Source: Aureimonas sp. Leaf324
GTDB lineage: Bacteria > Pseudomonadota > Alphaproteobacteria > Rhizobiales > Rhizobiaceae
Length of the DNA: 64,000 nt
Assembly (NCBI RefSeq): GCF_001423245.1
Contig: NZ_LMOH01000012.1
Location: forward strand, 373,970-437,969
Direction of reading: 5' to 3'
Shown: one piece after another, positions 57,085 through 64,000 of the stretch
How the letters are laid out: each line of letters begins with the position of its first letter
How positions within the stretch are numbered: the stretch's first letter is position 1
Position numbers and translations under genes: made by a program
Notes under the pieces: generated by a model
Seen by the model: the letters and a program-made list of their open reading frames with translations, nothing else
What the model was told of the DNA's origin: nothing
Database searches by the model: none

Positions 57085-59031
57085 GTGGACGACACCGGGC
57101 GGTCGATGCTGAAAAACGCGATGCAGTGGCTGACCCTTGCGTCGGTCGGCCCCGAAATGGCGGCGAAGCAGTTTCAGGAACTGCGCTCGCAGGTGCCGCT
57201 CCTCTACGCGCTGCTCAGCGTCAACGCCCTTGCCCTCGGTTATACGCATTACGAAGCGGCGCCCATCTGGATGTCGGTGCTCGTGCCGTGCGCGCTCGCC
57301 GTGGTGGGCGGCCTTCGCGCCGTGGCCTGGCTGCGCTACGACCCGGCCGCCTTCGACCACGCGGCCATCATCCGCCTCCTGCGCCGCACGGCCACGCTCG
57401 GCTGCATCCTCTCGGCCGCCTACATCGTCTGGTCGCTGCGGCTCACGGTCTTCGGGGGACCAGACGAGCGCGCGCATGTCGCCATGTTCGTCGGGATCAC
57501 GGTGATCGGCTGCATCTTCTGCCTCAGCCACCTGCCGCAGGGCGCCGTCCTCGTGGCGAGCTTCACGACGATCCCGTACCTTCTCTTCTACCTCCTGGCG
57601 TCGGGCAACACCGTCTACATCGCCATCGCGCTCAACATCTTTCTCGTCACGCTCGTCGTCATGCGGGTGCTGATGAACGGCTTCTCGGCCTTCGCCAAGC
57701 TCGTGCAGTCGCAAAGCGAGACGGCGCGGCTGAACCGCGAGGTGACGCTGCTCGCCCATACCGACATGCTGACCGGCCTGCCGAACCGACGCCTGTTCTT
57801 CTCGGACCTGCGCCAGATGATGGAAGGGCGCGATGCGACGAGCAGCCCCCTGTCGCTCGGCGTCATCGATCTCGATCGCTTCAAGGCGGCCAACGACACC
57901 TACGGACACCTCGTCGGCGACCAGATCCTGGCGCAGGTCGGCGCGCGGCTGACCGAGGAGTTCGCGGACCGGGGAAGCGTGGCGCGCCTCGGCGGCGACG
58001 AGTTCGCCTTCCTCATGGAGGTGAGCGGCGAGAGTGCCATCGCCCTGATGACCGGCGTCTGCCAGCGGCTCGCCGAGCCTTATCTCACGGACGGCGTGAC
58101 GATCTCGATCGGCGCCTCCTGCGGTATCGCGACGACCTCCGGCACGAGGCTCGACGCGTCCGCCCTCTACGAACGCGCGGACTATGCGCTCTACACGTCC
58201 AAGAGTTCGCGCCGGGGCCTGCCGACCTTGTATTCGGAGGCCCACGAGGCGGCCGTGCGTTCGGAGCGCGCGGTGGAAGCGGCGCTCCAGGCGGCCGACC
58301 TCGACCGGGAGCTGACGATCCATCTCCAGCCGGTGGTGAACGCGCGGACCCACGCGCTGTCGGCCGTCGAGGTTCTGGCGCGCTGGACCTCGCCGACGCT
58401 CGGGCCCATCAGCCCGGCGGTGTTCGTGCCCGTCGCCGAGCGGACCGGCATCGTCCACCGGCTGACCGTCAAGCTCTTCGACCTGGCGCTCGCCGCCGCC
58501 GTCGATCTGCCCGACACGACGGCTGTCTGCTTCAACCTTTCCGCCCACGACCTGACGTCGCCCGGCACGATCCTCTCGCTCATCTCCGCCCTTCGCAATT
58601 CCGGGATCGCGCCCTCGCGCATCGTCTTCGAGCTCACGGAGACCGCGATGCTGCGCGATTTCGAAGCCGCGCGCGAGGCGCTGGGCGTGCTCTCCGCGCT
58701 CGGCGCGCAGGTCGCGATCGACGATTTCGGCACCGGCCACGCCAGCCTCAGCTATCTTCGCGAGTTGCCGATCGGCCGCGTGAAGATCGACCGCAGCTTC
58801 GTCTCGGGCGACAAGGCCCTCGAGCGTCGCGATCTCCTCGGCGCGGTGATCGCCATGTGCCGATCGCTCGGTCTGCCCTGCGTCGCCGAGGGTGTCGAGA
58901 CCGAAGAGCAGATGGCGTTCCTGCGCGAAGCCGGCTGCGACGCGCTGCAGGGCTACCTCATCGCACGGCCGATGCCCGCCCCGGCCCTGCGCGACTGGAT
59001 GGAGGCCCCGCGCGCCGTCGCGGTCGCCTGA
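57085..59031 (+). CDS. Membrane GGDEF-EAL dual c-di-GMP protein
   Basis: A 648-residue protein: an N-terminal membrane region with about five to six helices (residues 35-190), a GGDEF domain with intact GGDEF ([11 protein letters not shown]) and an EAL domain where the first motif is EVL (SAVEVLARW) and the catalytic set continues as [40 protein letters not shown] and LQGYL. Both activities may be real. Starts are ambiguous: GTG 57085, ATG 57106 or ATG 57121; none has a strong ribosome site. No regulator is adjacent. Confidence 0.88.
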   Translation: MDDTGRSMLKNAMQWLTLASVGPEMAAKQFQELRSQVPLLYALLSVNALALGYTHYEAAPIWMSVLVPCALAVVGGLRAVAWLRYDPAAFDHAAIIRLLRRTATLGCILSAAYIVWSLRLTVFGGPDERAHVAMFVGITVIGCIFCLSHLPQGAVLVASFTTIPYLLFYLLASGNTVYIAIALNIFLVTLVVMRVLMNGFSAFAKLVQSQSETARLNREVTLLAHTDMLTGLPNRRLFFSDLRQMMEGRDATSSPLSLGVIDLDRFKAANDTYGHLVGDQILAQVGARLTEEFADRGSVARLGGDEFAFLMEVSGESAIALMTGVCQRLAEPYLTDGVTISIGASCGIATTSGTRLDASALYERADYALYTSKSSRRGLPTLYSEAHEAAVRSERAVEAALQAADLDRELTIHLQPVVNARTHALSAVEVLARWTSPTLGPISPAVFVPVAERTGIVHRLTVKLFDLALAAAVDLPDTTAVCFNLSAHDLTSPGTILSLISALRNSGIAPSRIVFELTETAMLRDFEAAREALGVLSALGAQVAIDDFGTGHASLSYLRELPIGRVKIDRSFVSGDKALERRDLLGAVIAMCRSLGLPCVAEGVETEEQMAFLREAGCDALQGYLIARPMPAPALRDWMEAPRAVAVA

Positions 59032-59102
59032 CCGTCTCGCGCTTGCGCGGCCTCGTGCCCGAGGCTAGGCAACGCGGGAACGAGGCTGCGAAGGAAGCTT
59101 TC

Positions 59103-60056
59103 ATGACACCGCGCGTTGCCGTCGTCGGCTGTGGCCACTGGGGTCAGAACCACGTCCGCACCCTCAAGGAGATCGGCGCCCTCGCCGCCCTGTCCGACGC
59201 CGATCCCTCGCGCGCCGCGGCGCTCGCCGACCGCTTCGCGGTGCCCGCCCTGGCGCTCGACGATCTTCTCGCCGACCGGTCCATCGACGCGCTGGTGCTG
59301 GCGCTGCCGCCCTCCCTGCACGGGCCGACCGCGCGGCGCGCGTTCGCGGCCGGCAAGGACGTCCTGATCGAGAAGCCGATCGGGCTCGATGCCGGCGATG
59401 CGGCCGAGACGGCGCGGGACGCTGCCGAGGCCGGGCGCATCCTGATGGTCGGCCACGTCCTGCGCTTCCATCCCGTGTTCGAACGGCTGGCAGCTGCGGT
59501 CGACGAGGGCCGCATCGGCGCGGTCCGGCACATCATCTCGACGCGTCTCGGCCTCGGCCGCTTCCTCGGCATGGATGCGGTGTGGGATCTCGCCCCGCAC
59601 GATCTGTCGCTGGTGCTGACGATCGCCGGCGAGCATCCGTCCGATATCGAGACCCTGCGCCGCACCGTCCTCAGCGACGAGACCGACGTCGCCGACATCG
59701 CGCTCCGCTTCCCCTCCGGCATCGGGGCGGAGATCCACGTCTCGCGTGTCTCGCCGTTCCGCGACCGCCGCTTCACCGTGATCGGCACCGAGGGGATGCT
59801 GTGCTTCGACGACCTCGCCCCCGAAGGACAGAAGCTTGCCTTCTACGGCCACCGCGTCTGGCGCGACGGCCGGGCCTTCGCGTTCCAGTCGGCCGATCCG
59901 GAGTATCTCGAGACCGAGCCCGGCCTGCCGCTCGACCGGGAACTGCGTCACTTCCTCGAATGCGTCGCCACGCGGCAGACGCCGCGCACCGGCGCGGACG
60001 AAGCGGTCGAGACCGTGCGCATTCTAGAGGCCGCGTCGCCGCGCGCGGCAGGCTGA
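59103..60056 (+). CDS. Gfo/Idh/MocA-family oxidoreductase
   Basis: A 317-residue NAD(P)-dependent sugar or inositol dehydrogenase-like protein. The Rossmann start VAVVGCGHWGQNHVRTLKEI, the EKPIGL motif with its Lys and the active-site HD region (WDLAPHDLSLVLTIAG) are present. The GCGHWGQNHVRT form is seen in UDP-sugar oxidoreductases of the WlbA type, but the substrate is unclear. It is convergent with mnmA. Confidence 0.85.
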   Translation: MTPRVAVVGCGHWGQNHVRTLKEIGALAALSDADPSRAAALADRFAVPALALDDLLADRSIDALVLALPPSLHGPTARRAFAAGKDVLIEKPIGLDAGDAAETARDAAEAGRILMVGHVLRFHPVFERLAAAVDEGRIGAVRHIISTRLGLGRFLGMDAVWDLAPHDLSLVLTIAGEHPSDIETLRRTVLSDETDVADIALRFPSGIGAEIHVSRVSPFRDRRFTVIGTEGMLCFDDLAPEGQKLAFYGHRVWRDGRAFAFQSADPEYLETEPGLPLDRELRHFLECVATRQTPRTGADEAVETVRILEAASPRAAG

Positions 60057-60060
60057 TACT

Positions 60061-61233
60061 TCAGGCGACGAGACTTTCCGCGCCGACGGCCGGCATCGGC
60101 GCCCGCTCGGTGCGGGCGATCACGCCGCCGCCGAGGACCTGCGCGCCCTCCCCCTCGCCGGCATAGAAGACGCAGGCCTGCCCCGGCGACACGCCGTCCT
60201 CGCCTGCCAGAAGCTCGACCACCGGCAACCCGTCCGCCCCGGCCGTCAGCCGCGCGGGCGCAGGCGGGCGCGTCGAGCGGATGCGCACGAAAAGATCGAT
60301 CGCGTCCGCCTCGCCCGACGGCATCGGCGCGGTGCCGAGCCAGTTCACCGAACGCAGCGCAAGACGGCGCGTTTCCAGCGCCGAGCGCGGACCGACGATC
60401 ACGCGCGCCGCGCGGGCGTCGATGCCGACGACGTAGAGCGGCTCGCCCGACGCGATGCCGAGGCCCCGCCGCTGACCGATCGTGAAGTGGACGATGCCCT
60501 GGTGCCGCCCGAGCGAGCGCCCGTCGACATGCACGATCTCGCCCGGCTCGCCGGCATCCGGGCGCAGGCGCGAGATCACGTCGCTGTAGCGTCCGTTGGC
60601 GACGAAGCAGATGTCCTGGCTGTCGGGCTTCGAGGCGACGCCGAGCCCGAAGCGCGCCGCGATCTCGCGCGTCTCGGGCTTCGTCAGGTGCCCGAGCGGA
60701 AAGCGCAGGAAATCGATCTGCTCCTGCGTCGTGCCGTAGAGGAAGTAGCTCTGGTCGCGGTCGAGATCGGCCGGCCGGTAGAGGCTGCGATGGGCGCCGT
60801 TCGGCCGCGACAGGATGTAGTGCCCGGTCGCCAGCGCGTCGGCGCCAAGGTCGCGTGCGGTGGAGAGGAGATCGCGGAACTTGACCGTCTGGTTGCAGGC
60901 GACGCAGGGAATCGGCGTCTCGCCCGCGAGATAGCTCGCGGCGAACGGGTCGATAACCGCCTCGCGAAAGCGCTGCTCGTAGTCGAGGACATAGTGCGGG
61001 ATGCCGAGGATCTCGGAGGTCCGGCGCGCGTCGGCGATATCCTGCCCCGCGCAGCAGGCGCCGGCGCGCTTGGGCGTCGCGCCGCCGTCGTAGAGCTGGA
61101 GGGTGATGCCAACGACGTCGTAGCCCTCGTCCTTGAGAATCGCGGCGGTGACCGACGAATCGACGCCGCCCGACATGGCGACCACGACGCGCGTCTCGGC
61201 GGGCGCCTTCGGCAGGTCGAGACTGTTGAGCAT
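60061..61233 (-). CDS. mnmA: tRNA 2-thiouridylase MnmA
   Basis: A 390-residue enzyme that adds sulfur to U34 of tRNAs for Lys, Glu and Gln. The P-loop [19 protein letters not shown], the catalytic Cys in [11 protein letters not shown] and the second Cys in PDSQDICFV are intact; [20 protein letters not shown] is a hallmark. ATG 61233 fits the family start; the longer frame adds 25 residues without likeness. The gene is divergent from sciP. Confidence 0.95.
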   Translation of the reverse strand: MLNSLDLPKAPAETRVVVAMSGGVDSSVTAAILKDEGYDVVGITLQLYDGGATPKRAGACCAGQDIADARRTSEILGIPHYVLDYEQRFREAVIDPFAASYLAGETPIPCVACNQTVKFRDLLSTARDLGADALATGHYILSRPNGAHRSLYRPADLDRDQSYFLYGTTQEQIDFLRFPLGHLTKPETREIAARFGLGVASKPDSQDICFVANGRYSDVISRLRPDAGEPGEIVHVDGRSLGRHQGIVHFTIGQRRGLGIASGEPLYVVGIDARAARVIVGPRSALETRRLALRSVNWLGTAPMPSGEADAIDLFVRIRSTRPPAPARLTAGADGLPVVELLAGEDGVSPGQACVFYAGEGEGAQVLGGGVIARTERAPMPAVGAESLVA

Positions 61234-61375
61234 GGCAGGCAAACTCTCATGCGCCGGCCGCGCCGGCAGGTAAGCATTTCTTTTAACCAGAGCGCGCGAG
61301 CGTGCCAACCATCGGTTCGCGCTCGGCTTCTCGGCTCGGGCGGATCATGGTCGCATCTGGGCCCGGCCGGACCTT

Positions 61376-61413
61376 GATTCAACCTGTTATCGAATTGCTA
61401 ATAAGGGCTTAGC
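61376..61413. promoter_or_regulatory. Cell-cycle signals in the mnmA-sciP divergent region
   Basis: A GANTC site (GATTC, 61376-61380), the CcrM methylation target, and the dyad GCTAA-N7-TTAGC (61397-61413) lie within 110 bp before sciP. GANTC is scarce in DNA of this base composition. No perfect CtrA box was found. Confidence 0.4.
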
Positions 61414-61481
61414 GGAATGTTTAGAGCCGCCGGTCTAGCTTGAACGTGGCGATTAGGTCTTTGCGTAGTGTAGAGAGTTCA

Positions 61482-61772
61482 ATGACCGATCAGGTTAGAC
61501 CAAGAGTGAAATACGTCATTGGCCCCGATGGGAGTCCGCTGACGATCGCCGACCTCCCGCCCTCCAATACGAGGCGCTGGGTGATCCGCCGCAAGGCGGA
61601 AGTGGTCGCGGCGGTGCGCGGTGGGCTTCTCAGCCTCGACGAGGCCTGCTCGCGCTACACGCTGACCGTGGAAGAATTCCTGTCGTGGCAGGCGTCGATC
61701 GACAGCCACGGCCTGGCCGGGCTGCGCACGACGCAGCTGCAGGAGTATCGCAAGAAGATCGATCTGCACTGA
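61482..61772 (+). CDS. sciP: SciP, CtrA-inhibitory DUF1153 protein
   Basis: A 96-residue DUF1153 protein (YVIGPDGSPLTIADLPPSNT, RRWVIRRKAEVVAAVRGGLL, then EACSRYTLTVEEFLSWQASI with HTH-like helices). In Caulobacter SciP binds CtrA and blocks it at target promoters in swarmer cells. ATG 61482 was chosen over an upstream TTG; GAGAG lies about 6 bp before it. It stands near ctrA and fliJ, both in the CtrA regulon. Confidence 0.93.
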   Translation: MTDQVRPRVKYVIGPDGSPLTIADLPPSNTRRWVIRRKAEVVAAVRGGLLSLDEACSRYTLTVEEFLSWQASIDSHGLAGLRTTQLQEYRKKIDLH

Positions 61773-61795
61773 TCGATCGACGCGCGAGGGAATCG

Positions 61796-61827
61796 AAGGG
61801 CCGGGCCGCAGGGCGCCGGCCCTTTTT
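61796..61827 (+). terminator. Terminator of sciP
   Basis: AAGGGCCGG (61796-61804) pairs with CCGGCCCTT (61816-61824), followed by T run 61823-61827, starting 24 bp after the sciP stop. Confidence 0.82.
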
Positions 61828-61854
61828 CATGCCTCAGGCAGAGCGGGCAGCGCC

Positions 61855-61889
61855 AAAAAAAGGCCCGGTCGCTAAAAGCGTCCGGGCCT
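61855..61889 (-). terminator. Terminator of fliJ
   Basis: AGGCCCGG (61861-61868) pairs with CCGGGCCT (61882-61889), inner CGCT/AGCG stem; on the minus strand a run of seven T (61855-61861) follows. Confidence 0.85.
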
Positions 61890-61919
61890 CCCCTCTAGAA
61901 TCGTGTGCGACGCGAGGCG

Positions 61920-62279
61920 TCAGGCGACCGCGGTGCGCCGATCGTCTCCGGCATCGCGCTGCTCGAGCTTCTCGGCGTTGACGAGATCCGCCTCGGCCTC
62001 CTCGAGCGCGATGCGCGCGGCGTTCATCTGGATGCGCAGGTCGCCGGCCGAATTCGTCAGGTTGTCGCGGCGGGTGCGCGCAGCCTTGGCGAAGGTCGGA
62101 TAAGCGAAATGGTTGAGGTCCGTGATGCCGGACTTCTTTTCCTCGCTCGCGATCTGGGCGTCGAGCTCGCCGGCCATTCGCTCGAACTCGTTCAGCATCA
62201 TCTGCAGCTGGTCGGCCTGCCGGCGCTTCTCGGCCACCTTGAAGCGCGCCAGCCGAACCAGGTTGTCACGTTTGGCCAT
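61920..62279 (-). CDS. fliJ: Flagellar export protein FliJ
   Basis: A 119-residue, mostly helical coiled-coil protein (NLVRLARFKVAEKRRQADQL, QMMLNEFERMAGELDAQIAS). FliJ interacts with FliI and the export gate in type III flagellar secretion. ATG 62279 has GGAG ten bases upstream and gives the family start MAKRDNLVRLARF. In Hyphomicrobiales fliJ typically lies divergent to ctrA, as here. No other flagellar gene is in the window. Confidence 0.85.
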   Translation of the reverse strand: MAKRDNLVRLARFKVAEKRRQADQLQMMLNEFERMAGELDAQIASEEKKSGITDLNHFAYPTFAKAARTRRDNLTNSAGDLRIQMNAARIALEEAEADLVNAEKLEQRDAGDDRRTAVA

Positions 62280-62657
62280 GACGCCCTCATCTCCTGTGTT
62301 CCATAGGGGTTCTCGACATGAACCCCCGTTTCGCGACGCTCGTGCGGCTTCAGGCAAGCCTCGGCGGCTACACCTTAACCGTCTGTTTACGCGCGCCGTT
62401 AATCATAGCCATGGATCATTTAAGGCAGGGTAAACCGATCAGGTTCAAGTCGAGGCGAGGATGCGACGTGCTTTCCAAATGGGATCCCACACATCTTCGC
62501 CGCGATACGGACACAGATCGAAAGACTCGGTTGAACAAAGGATTTGAGCGGAAGGCATTGTTAACCATTCACTGGCACGATGGCTCTCAGCTCTAAGACG
62601 AACTCCAACCTTGTCGGTCCCCCCGCCCCGGCCGGGCTGATGCAGAGGATTTAACTG
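62280..62657. promoter_or_regulatory. ctrA-fliJ divergent control region
   Basis: 378 bp with AT-rich parts. It contains two CtrA-type candidates, TTAA-N7-TTTA (62375-62389) and TTAA-N7-TAAA (62420-62434), each one mismatch from TTAA-N7-TTAA when read on the right strand, plus a GANTC site (GACTC, 62524-62528) and an isolated GTTAACC at 62559-62565. The layout fits CtrA autoregulation and control by DNA methylation. Confidence 0.6.
62580..62654 (+). CDS. Possible 24-codon leader ORF before ctrA
   Basis: ATG 62580 opens a 24-codon frame ending TAA 62652-62654, three bases before the ctrA ATG. Its last codons contain the ctrA ribosome site (GAGG, 62645-62648). It lacks a strong ribosome site of its own, so translation is doubtful. 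Confidence 0.22.
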   Translation: MALSSKTNSNLVGPPAPAGLMQRI

Positions 62658-63353
<696 letters not shown>

Positions 63354-63373
63354 ACCAGCGATCGTCTTAGACC

Positions 63374-63409
63374 AAAGCCCGCCCTTCCCTTCGGAATGGC
63401 GGGCTTTTT
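63374..63409 (+). terminator. Terminator of ctrA
   Basis: AAAGCCCGCC (63374-63383) pairs with GGCGGGCTTT (63398-63407), followed by T run 63405-63409, starting 20 bp after the ctrA stop. Also faces the convergent receiver gene. Confidence 0.85.
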
Positions 63410-63414
63410 CGTGC

Positions 63415-63807
63415 TCAAGCCGCGGCCGGCTCGGCCGCCGCGACGAAGGGCGAGACCCAGTCGAGAAGCGAAGCGCGGTCGAAAGGGCGGAAGATGAAGC
63501 CGTCGGCACCCGCCCGCTTGGCGCGGGTCATCGTGCCGAGATTGGATTCCACCAGCGACACCAGGATCTTCGCCTTCGCTGTCTTCGAATCGGCGCGCAG
63601 CGCCCGCACCGAGGCGTCCACCGTCGTGCCGGGGAGCGAGGCCGAGACCAGCACCAGCACCGGCGCGGCGATGCGCGGCTCGGCCAGGAGGCGGGCCGCC
63701 GCCGCGACGCTCTCGGCACCGATCGTCTCGAGGTCGACACCCGTCAGGATACGCGAGGCGACCTTGGCGACGATGCTGGATTCGTCGATGACGAGGCAGA
63801 CGGACAT
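63415..63807 (-). CDS. Stand-alone pseudo-receiver domain protein
   Basis: A 130-residue CheY-like fold with no output domain. The acidic pocket is VIDES (Asp8, Glu9), but the phospho-acceptor position is Ser55 (LVLVSASLPG, where D-x-x-x-P is expected) and the conserved Lys is Arg107 (FIFRPFD). The conserved Thr/Ser is Ser84. It therefore cannot use the normal aspartyl phosphate and probably acts by protein binding. Its place beside ctrA is suggestive, but the partner is unknown. Confidence 0.8.
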   Translation of the reverse strand: MSVCLVIDESSIVAKVASRILTGVDLETIGAESVAAAARLLAEPRIAAPVLVLVSASLPGTTVDASVRALRADSKTAKAKILVSLVESNLGTMTRAKRAGADGFIFRPFDRASLLDWVSPFVAAAEPAAA

Positions 63808-63907
63808 GCGAGCGGCTCCGGCTTGCCGCCGGCGGAAGACCGGCGTTCGGGACGGACCCTAGCAGCCGATCTTTTCGGACGCGTTCACGAGGACGACCAA
63901 CGGATCG

Positions 63908-64000
63908 TCAACGCGATCCGTCGATTGCAACCGTTTCGTCCGTGGCGGCGGGCTCGGCGGCCTCGTCGATCGGCGCCACGCGGAACACGGCCTCCTCGTC
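63908..64000 (-). CDS. 3' end of an unidentified gene, cut by the window edge
   Basis: An open minus-strand frame of 30 codons reads DEEAVFRVAPIDEAAEPAAT, then DETVAIDGSR and TGA at 63910-63908. Composition is acidic and Ala/Pro-rich, like a disordered C-terminus. Too short to identify; it may not be real. Confidence 0.4.
   Translation of the reverse strand, partial: DEEAVFRVAPIDEAAEPAATDETVAIDGSR

Overview
The window is a stretch of a GC-rich alphaproteobacterial chromosome, most likely from the order Hyphomicrobiales (Rhizobiales). The evidence is the cell-cycle block at the right end (sciP, fliJ and ctrA with GANTC sites and CtrA-type half-sites), GTG and ATG starts overlapping upstream stops throughout, and the families present. 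The left edge cuts an RND efflux pump gene. The right edge cuts the 3' end of an unidentified minus-strand gene. Genus cannot be fixed from the sequence alone.

Layout. 1-2.4 kb: C-terminal part of an RND transporter. 2.4-5.7 kb (minus): molybdate operon modE-modA-modB-modC-mop. 5.8-7.6 kb: two PfkB sugar kinases (RbsK-like, KdgK-like). 7.7-11.4 kb (minus): a three-subunit molybdenum hydroxylase of the PaoABC/YagTSR type without a Tat signal. 11.5-13.6 kb (minus): anmK and a DUF2793 protein. 13.9-18.5 kb: a surface-structure locus with an HfaA-like protein, a CsgG/HfaB lipoprotein, an HfaD-like candidate adhesin, an unknown exported protein, and an Omp25/31-type barrel carrying two Pro-every-third-residue tracts. 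18.6-20.5 kb: EamA permease, 3-methyladenine DNA glycosylase, tRNA-Met. 20.5-21.5 kb: a gene-poor, AT-richer stretch behind the tRNA. 21.5-24.4 kb: tetR and a thioesterase gene divergent from an SDR gene (apparently frameshifted) and a quinone-oxidoreductase-like gene, with a repeated operator between. 24.5-25.9 kb: CHASE4-GGDEF protein. 26.8-29.9 kb: type III polyketide synthase, ICMT-like methyltransferase and DHA2 exporter, an apparent alkylpyrone-type cassette.

30.4-52.3 kb holds three ABC importers. The first has a GntR regulator, a binding protein, two permeases, gamma-glutamyltransferase, a double ATPase and a TauE/SafE exporter, which suggests gamma-glutamyl peptide or glutathione use. 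The second is a LuxR-solo gene facing a proline iminopeptidase gene and a full peptide ABC transporter, matching the plant-signal-responsive OryR/PipR type. The LuxR has the diagnostic Met/Trp substitutions, and a 20-bp lux-box-like inverted repeat lies between the divergent genes. The third is a Pot-type importer with its own GntR and a TTGTATACAA operator, followed by a racemase-like gene.

52.7-56.9 kb: pyrimidine degradation genes rutABCDF (no rutE or rutG) with a RutR box and convergent rutR. 57-61.2 kb: GGDEF-EAL protein, Gfo/Idh/MocA oxidoreductase, mnmA. 61.4-63.8 kb: sciP, fliJ, ctrA and a degenerate receiver-domain protein. Together the gene set suggests a surface-attaching, possibly plant-associated bacterium that scavenges peptides, polyamine-like compounds and pyrimidines.
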